From Fructobacillus evanidus (GTDB lineage Bacteria; Bacillota; Bacilli; Lactobacillales; Lactobacillaceae), in NCBI RefSeq assembly GCF_963580165.1, contig NZ_CAUZLM010000005.1:62001-126000 (forward strand): a stretch of DNA of 64,000 bases. The letters are read 5' to 3'. Numbering within the stretch: the stretch's first letter is position 1; each line of letters starts with the position of its first letter. Under the pieces are notes generated by a model that was not told the origin of the DNA, made no database searches, and saw only the letters and a program-made list of their open reading frames with translations. This document shows, piece after piece, positions 31,268-39,267 of this stretch. The position numbers were made by a program, and so were the translations under genes.

Positions 31268-33439
31268 TTAAATTGAGCAAGACTCACATTCATTGATACC
31301 AGCTTCTTGGTTATCATCCGTATATGTCCGGACATAATACAAAGACTTGATGCCCTTCTTGTAAGCATAATTGCGCAACTTGGACAAATCACGTGTGGTC
31401 ATCTTTTCCGTGCGCCCCTCTTTCCAGTCATAAAGGCCTTCAGGAATCGTTGACCGCATGAAGAATGTCAAAGACATTCCCTGGTCAACGTGTGGTTGGG
31501 CGGCAGCGTAAATATCAATCACCTTTTTCATGTTCGTATCATAGGCAGAAACATAGTAAGGCAACGTCTCATTTGACAGACCAGGTGCTGGATAGTAAAC
31601 CTTACCAATCATCCCTTCTTGACGTTCTTCAATCTTGTTAACGATTGGCAACAAAGAAGCCGTGGTGTTATTAACGTATGAAATGGAACCAGTTGGCGCT
31701 ACAGCGTGACGGTAAGCGTTGTACAAACCGTTCTTTTGCACTTGATCACACAATTCTGCCCAATCTTCCTTCGTTGGCACAGGAAGGTTGGCAAACAACG
31801 CCTTAACCTTATCCGTTTCTGGACCCCAATCTTGACTCACGTACTTTTCAAAGTATGTGCCGTCGGCGTAAGCTGATTTGTCAAAGTCCTTGAAGGTTTC
31901 TTTTCGGTCCAAGGCAATATTCATTGAAGCCTTCAATGAATAGAAGTTCAAGGTCATAAAGAAGACCTTGGTAAAGTCCAACGATTCTTCATCGCCATAC
32001 ATCATCTTGTTCTGAGCAAAGAAGGCTGCCAGACCCATGGCCCCCAAACCAACGGCGTGATTTTGTTGGTTACCATTTTGCACGGATGGAACGACGTTCA
32101 AATTAGACTGCTCGGAAACAAAGGACAGAGCGCGGATCATCGCATCGACAGAACCGGCGAAATCATCCGTCTTCATCATGTTGACGATGTTGATTGAACC
32201 CAAGTTACATGAGATATCCTCACCCAACGTTGTATATTCCTGTTCATCGTCAATTGTTGAAGGTGTTTGCACCTGCAAAATTTCAGAACAAAGGTTGGAT
32301 GAAATCACCTTTCCAGCAACTGGATTGGCACGGTTAACCGTATCGATGTTAACGATGTAAGGGTAACCAGATTCTTGCTGAAGCTTTGAAATTTCTTCTT
32401 CAACCGTTCGAGCAGGAATCATCTTCTTCGTAATCTTGTCGTTCTTCAACATGTTGTCGTATTCAGCTGTGATATCAACATAGTTGAATGGCATGCCGTA
32501 TTCGCGTTCGACATCAACTGGTGAGAACAAGGCCATTTCTTGACCCTTTTCAATCAAGTCGTAGTACTTGTCAGGGACAATCAAGCCCAATGACAAAGTC
32601 TTCACGCGGACTTTTTCGTCGGCGTTTTCCTTCTTGGTTGCCAAGAAGGTCATCAAATCAGGATGGAAGATGTTCAGATAAACAACACCGGCCCCCTGAC
32701 GAGCCCCCACCTGTGAAGAAAAAGTAAAGGAATCTTCCAATAACTTCATTACTGGCACAATACCACCAGCAGAATTGGCAATCCCCATTACCGGTGCACC
32801 GGCTTCACGAAGATTGGAGAGGTTGATACCAACACCACCGCCCATCTTTGACAACTGCAAAGCTGAGTTGATTGTTCGGCCGATAGAGTTCATGTCATCG
32901 CTTGTTTGCAAAACGAAACAAGAAACCAGTTCGCCACGACGAGCACGACCAGCATTCAAAAATGATGGCGTTGCTGGTTGGTAGCGTTGGTGAATCATTT
33001 CGTTGGCCAGGGCCATCGCCAAGTCCTCATCGCCATTCGCATAGAACAAAGCATTCAGGGCAACACGGTCTAAGTAAGATTCAACGTAGTAAGCCTTGTC
33101 GTTCGTCTTTTGCGCATATTGGTTGTAGAACTTAAAAGCCGCCATAAAGGAACTAAAGTGGAAATCTTGCTCCTCTAAGAAGTCATACATCTTATTAATG
33201 AAGGCCATGTCATATTTTTTGACCAGGTCCTTATCCAAAAAGTCGTTTTCAATCAACCAATCGTAATGAGCTTCAACAGAGTCAAACCGCTTTAAGTTTG
33301 GTTCAACGTTTTCCTTCATAAAAGCTGCCAAAGCTTCCTGATCCTTGTTCAACTGAATCTGGTTGTCCTTTGGAATATTGATTTCGTTATTTAAATCAAA
33401 ATAGGTAACCTGTGTGAGGTCAAGATCCAATAATGACAT
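31268..33439 (-). CDS. nrdE: Class Ib ribonucleotide reductase alpha subunit NrdE
   Basis: 723 residues, the catalytic subunit that reduces ribonucleoside diphosphates. There is no N-terminal ATP cone, as expected for class Ib. The active-site thiyl Cys is C384 in SSNLCSEIL, and SCFVLQTSDDMNSI holds a second redox Cys. The C-terminal ECESCSI carries the CxxC pair (718, 721) re-reduced by NrdH. GAGGAG precedes the ATG. Confidence 0.97.
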   Translation of the reverse strand: MSLLDLDLTQVTYFDLNNEINIPKDNQIQLNKDQEALAAFMKENVEPNLKRFDSVEAHYDWLIENDFLDKDLVKKYDMAFINKMYDFLEEQDFHFSSFMAAFKFYNQYAQKTNDKAYYVESYLDRVALNALFYANGDEDLAMALANEMIHQRYQPATPSFLNAGRARRGELVSCFVLQTSDDMNSIGRTINSALQLSKMGGGVGINLSNLREAGAPVMGIANSAGGIVPVMKLLEDSFTFSSQVGARQGAGVVYLNIFHPDLMTFLATKKENADEKVRVKTLSLGLIVPDKYYDLIEKGQEMALFSPVDVEREYGMPFNYVDITAEYDNMLKNDKITKKMIPARTVEEEISKLQQESGYPYIVNIDTVNRANPVAGKVISSNLCSEILQVQTPSTIDDEQEYTTLGEDISCNLGSINIVNMMKTDDFAGSVDAMIRALSFVSEQSNLNVVPSVQNGNQQNHAVGLGAMGLAAFFAQNKMMYGDEESLDFTKVFFMTLNFYSLKASMNIALDRKETFKDFDKSAYADGTYFEKYVSQDWGPETDKVKALFANLPVPTKEDWAELCDQVQKNGLYNAYRHAVAPTGSISYVNNTTASLLPIVNKIEERQEGMIGKVYYPAPGLSNETLPYYVSAYDTNMKKVIDIYAAAQPHVDQGMSLTFFMRSTIPEGLYDWKEGRTEKMTTRDLSKLRNYAYKKGIKSLYYVRTYTDDNQEAGINECESCSI

Positions 33440-33485
33440 ATAATTCTCCTCGTTTTTTATAATTTGTTCGTCTTCCCCTTAAGAA

Positions 33486-33526
33486 GAAAAATTCCGCATA
33501 GACCAATCAGGACTAAGCGGAAAAAA
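33486..33526 (-). terminator. Attenuator-like hairpin between nrdH and nrdE
   Basis: On the minus strand TTCCGC...GCGGAA, with an inner TCC/GGT pairing, ends in TTTTT between two genes of the same operon. It would let only part of the transcripts continue into nrdE. Confidence 0.6.
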
Positions 33527-33544
33527 TCGTGACACTAAAAAAAC

Positions 33545-33775
33545 TTAGGCCGTCAAAGACTTCAAGGCGTCAGGTTGAAAACCAGAGAAGGCTTCCTGAC
33601 CAGCAATTTGAACAACAGGTGTCTGCTTAAAACCAGCATCCTTCAATTGAGCAAGGTACTCTGGTTGTTCTTCGATATTAATTTCTTCGTAGCCAACCCC
33701 CATGTTGTCGAGGTAGCGTTTTGTCATCTTGCACTGTACACAATTATTTTTGGTAAAGACCGTTACTTGAGCCAT
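33545..33775 (-). CDS. nrdH: Glutaredoxin-like NrdH redoxin
   Basis: 76 residues starting MAQVTVFTKNNCVQCK. The CVQC redox site and GFQPDALKSL end are those of NrdH, the electron donor for NrdEF. The ATG at 33775 is supported by family length; the ribosome binding site is weak. It is first in the operon, with a promoter at 33866-33893. Confidence 0.95.
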   Translation of the reverse strand: MAQVTVFTKNNCVQCKMTKRYLDNMGVGYEEINIEEQPEYLAQLKDAGFKQTPVVQIAGQEAFSGFQPDALKSLTA

Positions 33776-33865
33776 ACTTTTGGTCCCACTTTCTTTTATA
33801 TTTTTCAAGCAATTCCCTGTCGCACCCGCATTTACAAGCACTAACAAGCAATTGAGCTAATTACT

Positions 33866-33893
33866 AGTTTAGCCGATTTTTCTTAGAGTTCAA
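33866..33893 (-). promoter_or_regulatory. Probable promoter of the nrd operon
   Basis: On the minus strand TTGAAC (33893-33888), 16 bases, TAAACT (33871-33866). The rest of the 433-base gap between nrdH and the CNNM gene is AT-rich; I found no clear NrdR box pair there. Confidence 0.6.
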
Positions 33894-34163
33894 GGCCTAA
33901 AACTGTCCGCACAAACATTTGTTCGCCTAAAGGCCTTTCTAATAGGCTTTTGATTTTGCATATTTTTTAATTCACAATATTCACTGTATTTTTAAAAACG
34001 CAATCTAATCCCTTTTGTTGAAACACGTACGCTTACTTTGTTCCCATATTAACGCCTTTTTTGTCAAACAAAAAGAATTTTGCTTGTGAAATCAGTTTGA
34101 GCACAAACACTAGACCAATTCTAACACTAGTAAAGATTATCTTTTTTGTTTCATAAAGTTTGC

Positions 34164-34169
34164 TATAAT
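34164..34169 (+). promoter_or_regulatory. Extended -10 promoter of the CNNM/CorC gene
   Basis: TGCTATAAT with TATAAT at 34164-34169, about 40 bases before the GTG start. Confidence 0.65.
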
Positions 34170-34208
34170 AGAGGAAATATCTAAATTATATTAAGTGAGG
34201 TAATAACT

Positions 34209-35654
34209 GTGGATTCTGGTCCCTCGTTCTTGTTGAATGCGTTCGTCATCATCTTTATTTTGTTGTTGGCGGTTTTGTTTACACTAACGGAATATTCTCT
34301 TGTTAAGGTGCGCTTGTCGGCCTTGGAGGCTCTTCAAGCTGATCGCGAAAAGCCATCAAAAAACATCGCGCACGCCATTCATATGGTGTCGCACCTAACG
34401 GAGTTCTTATCGACTGCTCAAGTCGGAATTACATTAACATCATTGATTTTAGGTTGGATTGGTGAGGAAACCGTTGCTGATTTGATTTTAGCAACCAATA
34501 TCCTACCAGCTGACTATGCCAAGCCTGTCGCTTCTGTTGCGGCCATCGTTATCTTTACGATTATTCATGCCGTCTTCACCGACTTAGTGCCAAAAAACAT
34601 CGCGATTCAAGAACCAATCAAGGTCTTGTTGTTAATTGTGCGTCCAGTCCGCTTCTTTCATATTGCCCTTTTCCCATTCATTTGGATCCTCGATCACTTA
34701 TCAAACTGGTTAACCCGTTTGATTGGTTTCCAGGTTACTAATGACGATGATATCTATTCGCAGACGGAAATCCTTTCCTTGTCGAAGAGTGCTGCTGAAG
34801 CCGGTGAATTGGATACTGAAGATTTAACCTTTATGCAGCGTGCCTTTGAAATGAATGATAAGGTCGCCGCTGACGTCATGATTGATCGAACATCAATGGA
34901 TGTGATCGATGTCCATGATACGATTGCTAAGGGGCTTGATGAGTACTTGCAAAAGCGTCACTCTCGTTTCCCGGTTGTCGCTGACAACGATAAGGATAAG
35001 GTTTTGGGTTATGTCTTTAACTACGACCTTGTTCGCCAAAATCGAATCTCTGGTAAAAATCCGGTTGCTCAGATTATGCGTGATATTCCAGCCGTTCCTG
35101 AAAACATGGACCTGCACGATGTCATGGATGAAATGACCATCAAACGTTCTCCGATTGCGGTGGTTGTTGATGAATACGGTGGTACTGCCGGAATCATTAC
35201 TGATAAAGATATTTACGAAGAACTTTTCGGTTCTGTTCGAGATGAAATCAACGATGAATCCGATGAATATATCGAAAAGCTTGGTAATCAACGCTACAAG
35301 GTTTCTGGTAAGACAACCTTGTACGATTTCCAACGCTACTTCCAGATTCATGTGAAGGAATTAGACGAAGATGAAGCTGTTACCTTGACCGGTTACGTTT
35401 TGAAGCGCGATCCTGATTTCCGAACTGGTGACTCTTTGCGGATTGCCAACTATCAAATCACGGCGCTTGATTACGAAAACGCCTTCATCCCTGAATTTGC
35501 TGTCAAAGAGCTTGAGAGCAAACCAGAACCTGAAAAGACAGATTCTGACGATAACGATAGCCAAGGCACTTCTGAAAGTAAGCCATCCATGTCTGAAAAA
35601 GACCGTGAACGCTTAAAGTTTCAGCTCAAGGGTAAGGATACCGACCCCGAATAA
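34209..35654 (+). CDS. CNNM/CorC (HlyC) family transporter
   Basis: 481 residues: a DUF21 membrane domain (about 1-180, four helices), two CBS repeats (about 205-330, with VMIDRTSMDVID and VVVDEYGGTAGIITDKDI), and a CorC_HlyC C-terminal domain (about 345-425), then an acidic, disordered tail. Family members export Mg2+ or related divalent ions. The start is GTG at 34209 with GAGG eight bases upstream; no ATG fits. Confidence 0.92.
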   Translation: MDSGPSFLLNAFVIIFILLLAVLFTLTEYSLVKVRLSALEALQADREKPSKNIAHAIHMVSHLTEFLSTAQVGITLTSLILGWIGEETVADLILATNILPADYAKPVASVAAIVIFTIIHAVFTDLVPKNIAIQEPIKVLLLIVRPVRFFHIALFPFIWILDHLSNWLTRLIGFQVTNDDDIYSQTEILSLSKSAAEAGELDTEDLTFMQRAFEMNDKVAADVMIDRTSMDVIDVHDTIAKGLDEYLQKRHSRFPVVADNDKDKVLGYVFNYDLVRQNRISGKNPVAQIMRDIPAVPENMDLHDVMDEMTIKRSPIAVVVDEYGGTAGIITDKDIYEELFGSVRDEINDESDEYIEKLGNQRYKVSGKTTLYDFQRYFQIHVKELDEDEAVTLTGYVLKRDPDFRTGDSLRIANYQITALDYENAFIPEFAVKELESKPEPEKTDSDDNDSQGTSESKPSMSEKDRERLKFQLKGKDTDPE

Positions 35655-35658
35655 TGTT

Positions 35659-35690
35659 TAAAAAGTCGACGAATTTTCGCCGGCTTTTTT
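35659..35690 (+). terminator. Terminator of the CNNM/CorC gene
   Basis: AAAAAGTCG.CGA-ATT-TTCG.CGGCTTTTTT. Confidence 0.8.
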
Positions 35691-35813
35691 CATTAAAAAA
35701 TCAGTCCGAAAGACCGGCAAAGCATTTGGCTCACCTGCCTTTCGTGGTACACTAGAAACAAGAAATCTTCTAACAAAAGAAGAAGAAAAACAGATTTGAA
35801 GGAGTCTTATTTC

Positions 35814-36485
35814 ATGGCAGGAATTGATGTTTACATGGTCCGCCACGGCCAAACTTACTTTAACCTTTTACGCCGTTTCCAAGGATTTTCCGATGCACCG
35901 CTAACCGATGCCGGCATCCAAGATGGGCATAAAGCCGGTCAACGCCTCGCCAAGATTCACTTTGATGGTGCTTACTCTTCTGATTTAACACGGGCCATCC
36001 ACACTGCTCGCTATGCCTTGAGTGAAAATCAGGCACAGTCACCAGTTGAGCCAACAACTCTGCCCAACTTTCGTGAAGAAAATTTCGGTTCTTTTGAAGG
36101 CCGCGACTCCCAGGTCACATTAACAGACCTGAATGCTCGGGTACCAAAGGCCTACAATGCTTATGCCGACATGGTTGAAGACCTCGGTATGCCGGTTGTG
36201 ATGGATATTTTCCATGATGCAGACCCTTATCACCTAGCCGAGTCCTACCAAGAATTCGTCAACCGCATTGAAGCTGGCTTTAAAGACCTTAAAAGTCGCC
36301 ACCAAGACGGCGACAAGGTCCTGCTTGTCTCTCATGGCACAACCATTCGGGCAATCGCCGATTACTTCGGCCATCCTGAAATGGCTGCCCATTCGGTGCA
36401 TAACGGCGCTGTCATGCACCTGCGCCTCAAAGACGACGGTGCCGATATCTTGGCCTTCAACGACATCACTACCGTTTTTGACTAA
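35814..36485 (+). CDS. Histidine phosphatase (phosphoglycerate mutase-like) protein
   Basis: 223 residues of the histidine phosphatase superfamily. The catalytic RHG is in YMVRHGQTYFN and the second His in LLVSHGTTIRAIADYF. Family members hydrolyse small phosphate esters; this type is not the glycolytic mutase. The ATG at 35814 has GGAG nine bases upstream. It stands alone, with its own terminator. Confidence 0.88.
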   Translation: MAGIDVYMVRHGQTYFNLLRRFQGFSDAPLTDAGIQDGHKAGQRLAKIHFDGAYSSDLTRAIHTARYALSENQAQSPVEPTTLPNFREENFGSFEGRDSQVTLTDLNARVPKAYNAYADMVEDLGMPVVMDIFHDADPYHLAESYQEFVNRIEAGFKDLKSRHQDGDKVLLVSHGTTIRAIADYFGHPEMAAHSVHNGAVMHLRLKDDGADILAFNDITTVFD

Positions 36486-36510
36486 GAAAACATTTTTTAT
36501 TCAATTGTTC

Positions 36511-36543
36511 CCAAACCGCTACTGAAACCAGGGCGGTTTTATT
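36511..36543 (+). terminator. Terminator of the histidine phosphatase gene
   Basis: AAACCGC...GCGGTTT followed by TATTT, 20 bases before the hflX ATG. It has a weak T-run and may allow read-through. Confidence 0.65.
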
Positions 36544-36561
36544 TCACAGAAAGGCCTGTGT

Positions 36562-37869
36562 ATGCCAACAACCTTTAAAGAAACCTCACAAAAGCCCAGC
36601 CGCCCCGTCCTTCTGGCCGGCTTGCGCACAGATCAAAAGCAAAACCTGGAATATGAGTTAACAGAGTTGCAAAACTTGGCCTTAGCCAACAACTTACAAC
36701 CAGTTGAAACCTTCCTTCAATCCTTGGAGCGTCCCAACCCCGCCACCTACTTCGGTAAGGGCAAGGTTGATGAGCTTAAGATTGCCGTTGATACCTACGA
36801 CGCTGATTTAATCGTAACTAACGATGAGTTATCCCCATCGCAAATCAGAAATTTGGAAGCCGAAACGGGTGCCACTGTCGTTGATCGGACCGGCTTAATC
36901 CTCGATATCTTTGCCGAACGAGCTCAGACCAAGGTTGCCAAGCTCCAAGTTCAACTCGCCCGTCTGCAATACCAATTACCTCGCTTGCGAACGTCAATGT
37001 CCGTTTCATTAGACCAGCAAACTGGTGCTGGCGGTGCCGGCTTCACGAGCCGTGGTTCCGGTGAAACAAAGCTCGAGCAATCTCGCCGGCGCCTGACCAA
37101 TGAAATGGTCGCTATTAAAAAAGAATTGGCCGAACTGCAAAAAGATGCCTCAACGCAAGCCAAGCAACGGCAAGAATCCGAACTACCAACCGTTGCCCTG
37201 GTTGGTTATACCAACGCCGGTAAATCGACGCTGATGAACCAACTCTTAGCTCGTTTCGGCCAAGGAGCCGGTAGCGACCAAAGCAAGCAAGTTTTCGAAA
37301 AGGACATGCTCTTTGCAACCTTGAACACCACCATCCGCCAGTTGACGCTACCCGATAAGACGCAATTCCTCCTTTCGGATACGGTTGGTTTTGTTTCTAA
37401 GTTGCCTCACCACTTGGTCGCTGCCTTCGAGTCAACCCTGCAAGAAGCCGCCAAGGCTGATTTACTCTTACAAGTGGTTGATATTTCCGACGCCCATTAT
37501 CAAGAGATGATGACGACAACGAAGGAAACACTGGCCCGCCTGGGTATCACGGATAAACCGATGATTACCATCTATAACAAGGCGGATGTAGCGGAAATGG
37601 CTTACCCGCTAGTGGATGGTGATCAATCGATTACCATTTCTGCCCGAGATCGAACTTCTCAGGATGAAGTTTTGACGTTGATTAAAAAGACGCTCTTTGC
37701 CGACATGGCCGAAGTGAGTCTGCACGTCCCATTTGCAGACTCCAAGATTGTGGCTGAAATCTTAGACAAGCATGCCCTCTTGGGTCAAGACTTCAATGAA
37801 TCTGGGACAACCATTCGCGTTTCCTTGAAGCCAAAAGAAATCGAACAGTACAAACAATACCTCGCCTAA
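36562..37869 (+). CDS. hflX: Ribosome-splitting GTPase HflX
   Basis: 435 residues. The N-terminal HflX domain has ATYFGKGKVDELK and VTNDELSPSQIRNLE, followed by the coiled GSGETKLEQSRRRL region. The GTPase domain has G1 GYTNAGKST (215-223), G3 DTVGF and G4 NKAD. HflX splits stalled 70S ribosomes under heat or antibiotic stress. GAAAGG lies seven bases before the ATG. Confidence 0.95.
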   Translation: MPTTFKETSQKPSRPVLLAGLRTDQKQNLEYELTELQNLALANNLQPVETFLQSLERPNPATYFGKGKVDELKIAVDTYDADLIVTNDELSPSQIRNLEAETGATVVDRTGLILDIFAERAQTKVAKLQVQLARLQYQLPRLRTSMSVSLDQQTGAGGAGFTSRGSGETKLEQSRRRLTNEMVAIKKELAELQKDASTQAKQRQESELPTVALVGYTNAGKSTLMNQLLARFGQGAGSDQSKQVFEKDMLFATLNTTIRQLTLPDKTQFLLSDTVGFVSKLPHHLVAAFESTLQEAAKADLLLQVVDISDAHYQEMMTTTKETLARLGITDKPMITIYNKADVAEMAYPLVDGDQSITISARDRTSQDEVLTLIKKTLFADMAEVSLHVPFADSKIVAEILDKHALLGQDFNESGTTIRVSLKPKEIEQYKQYLA

Positions 37870-37902
37870 AAAACGGCCTGACAGTGACGTCAGGCCGTTT
37901 TT
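37868..37902. terminator. Terminator of hflX
   Basis: ACGGCCTGAC-AGTGAC-GTCAGGCCGT with A and T flanks. Confidence 0.9.
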
Positions 37903-37991
37903 AGCTGCTTGTTGGTAAGCTGGGATATTTGACCAACTTCTACCCTCGTAAACATTAAACAATGCTTTTTTCTTTACCTACCCGAGAAGAC

Positions 37992-38029
37992 AAAAAAAGA
38001 CTAACAAGAAATTTCTTGTTAGTCTTTTT
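37992..38029. terminator. Terminator of the tRNA-Tyr/tRNA-Gln unit
   Basis: AGACTAACAAGAAA/TTTCTTGTTAGTCT with flanking A and T runs. The stem is almost without a loop, so melting of the central pairs is expected. Confidence 0.85.
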
Positions 38030-38037
38030 AACCATGA

Positions 38038-38109
38038 TTGCCCCTGCTGGGATCGAACCAGCGCATGGAGGTACCAAAAACCTCTGCCTTACCACTTGGC
38101 CAAGGGGCA
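38038..38109 (-). tRNA. tRNA-Gln (anticodon UUG)
   Basis: Cloverleaf on the minus strand: acceptor TGCCCCT/AGGGGCA, anticodon stem GAGGT/ACCTC with loop TTTTGGT (anticodon TTG), T-arm GCTGG/CCAGC. It is a close relative of the tRNA-Gln(CUG) at 10.8 kb, sharing acceptor and T-arm. Confidence 0.95.
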
Positions 38110-38142
38110 GTCATAAAGCAGTGGCTGTCACAAGGGCAGCGA

Positions 38143-38225
38143 TGGGAGCGGTAGGATTCGAACCTACGAACCCGAAGGAACGGAGTTACAGTCCGTCGCG
38201 TTTAGCCAGACTTCGCTACACTCCC
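38143..38225 (-). tRNA. tRNA-Tyr (anticodon GUA)
   Basis: Class II tRNA: acceptor GGGAGTG-type 5' strand with CGCTCCC partner, anticodon loop CTGTAAC between CGGA/TCCG, long variable arm and T-arm TAGG/CCTA. It lies 33 bases upstream of tRNA-Gln in the same transcript. Confidence 0.93.
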
Positions 38226-38246
38226 GTATATCTTTACGACTATGAT

Positions 38247-38275
38247 AGTATATCAAGATACGCCAGGCATTGCAA
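38247..38275 (-). promoter_or_regulatory. Promoter of the tRNA-Tyr/tRNA-Gln unit
   Basis: On the minus strand TTGCAA (38275-38270), 17 bases, TATACT (38252-38247). Confidence 0.8.
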
Positions 38276-38313
38276 GCTTTTTATGACTTTATTTCTGCGT
38301 TAATCAATTCCGC

Positions 38314-38499
38314 TCACCGCTGATTTTTCTTAAAATAACCAGAAGTTTTTTCGGCTGCTGACCACCCTAACTGCAAGAAAAGTGGCGTTGCCACAATATA
38401 AAACATAATTTTAAAGAACAATTGATCAAGCCACAAGCTACCCACAAAGGCGATAAGACTAGCGAGCGCTAGTAACCACATTATCTTCCGATTTTTCAT
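38314..38499 (-). CDS. Small two-helix membrane protein, unknown function
   Basis: 61 residues: MKNRKIMW, then two hydrophobic helices (about 8-24 and 28-46) and a basic end GYFKKNQR. The ATG at 38499 has GGGGAG eight bases upstream. It ends just upstream of the tRNA-Tyr promoter. No family recognised. Confidence 0.65.
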   Translation of the reverse strand: MKNRKIMWLLALASLIAFVGSLWLDQLFFKIMFYIVATPLFLQLGWSAAEKTSGYFKKNQR

Positions 38500-38587
38500 G
38501 CTAAACTCTCCCCGTCTCAAACAAAATTTCTTTATTCTAAACTAACAAAGAAGGGCAATTCTGACAAGTCTTCACTCAGTTATCCAA

Positions 38588-38619
38588 ACAAAAAAAGCCG
38601 CCCCCAATGGGGCCGGCTT
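38588..38619 (-). terminator. Terminator of the toxin-antitoxin pair
   Basis: GCCGGCCCC-ATT-GGGGGCGGC followed by TTTTTTT on the minus strand. Confidence 0.85.
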
Positions 38620-38634
38620 CTTCAAGCTATCTTC

Positions 38635-38907
38635 TTATTTATTACGATAAACATCAGAGCGTTTATCAGTTTTCAGAACAACAACTACAAATTCATCATC
38701 AACAATATCAGCAATAATTCGATACTTCCCAACTCGGTAACGCCACAATGTTTTGAACTCACCCTCTAAAGCTTTACCAAAAAGTCTAGGATTATTCGTA
38801 CCACTGATATTTAGCTCCAGCCAGTTATAAAGGCGACGCTGTACCGGTTTATCTAGTTTTTCAAATTGCTTTTCAGCCTTCCTATCAAACTTCCACCGAT
38901 ATCTCAT
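38635..38907 (-). CDS. RelE/ParE superfamily toxin
   Basis: 90 residues of the RelE/ParE fold: YRWKFDRKAEKQFEKLDKPV at the start, GKALEGEFKTLWRYRVGKYRIIADI in the middle, and VVVLKTDKRSDVY at the end. RelE-type toxins cut mRNA in the ribosome. The ATG overlaps the antitoxin stop by four bases (ATGA), the standard arrangement. Confidence 0.92.
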   Translation of the reverse strand: MRYRWKFDRKAEKQFEKLDKPVQRRLYNWLELNISGTNNPRLFGKALEGEFKTLWRYRVGKYRIIADIVDDEFVVVVLKTDKRSDVYRNK

Positions 38908-39119
38908 AGTCCAAATTTCGCTTTAATTTCACTCGGTGAGACGTATTCACGATTCTCTGAGTTAATCACTTTCATCGCATCGGCATAGTCTTCATCATCT
39001 TGACGTGCTTCATCAATCAAAGAAGCAATGAACGCAGTGACAGTCATTCCTTTAAATTCGGCATATTCTTTCGCCCATGCCATCGTATCATCTTTTAATC
39101 TTACAGTAGTCACACTCAT
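38904..39119 (-). CDS. RelB/DinJ-type antitoxin
   Basis: 71 residues: an N-terminal ribbon-helix-helix (SVTTVRLKDDTMAWAKEYAEF, then TVTAFIASLIDEA) and a C-terminal toxin-binding tail (EYVSPSEIKAKFGL). It neutralises the RelE-like protein and represses the operon. The ATG at 39119 has AAAGGAGG seven bases upstream. Two palindromic operators lie directly upstream. Confidence 0.92.
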   Translation of the reverse strand: MSVTTVRLKDDTMAWAKEYAEFKGMTVTAFIASLIDEARQDDEDYADAMKVINSENREYVSPSEIKAKFGL

Positions 39120-39133
39120 CGCTGGTCCTCCTT

Positions 39134-39173
39134 TACTACATTTGTAGTATACCACCTTACTACAAATGTAGTA
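39134..39173. promoter_or_regulatory. Twin operators of the toxin-antitoxin pair
   Basis: Two 16-bp palindromes, TACTACATTTGTAGTA (39134-39149) and TACTACAAATGTAGTA (39158-39173), with centres 24 bases apart. On the minus strand a -10 TATACT lies between and partly within them. This is the typical binding platform of a ribbon-helix-helix antitoxin. Confidence 0.85.
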
Positions 39174-39196
39174 AGTCCTTTGAAGAATAATCTTAA

Positions 39197-39228
39197 CAAA
39201 AAAACCGACCCCAAAGGGCCGGCTTTTT
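39197..39228. terminator. Terminator of the first MMPL gene
   Basis: AAAACCGACCCC-AAA-GGGCCGGCTTTT, with T-run on both strands. Confidence 0.82.
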
Positions 39229-39267
39229 CAAGTTATATTAATTTTTAAGCAGAAAAATCAGAAGCTG

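Noticed and set aside
33848..34208. NrdR boxes upstream of nrdH
   Set aside because: Some AT-rich half-sites such as CACAATATT are present, but I could not find a convincing pair at the right spacing.
34893..35351. A 152-codon frame antisense to the CNNM/CorC gene
   Set aside because: Shadow of the conserved CBS and CorC_HlyC domains; no start signals.
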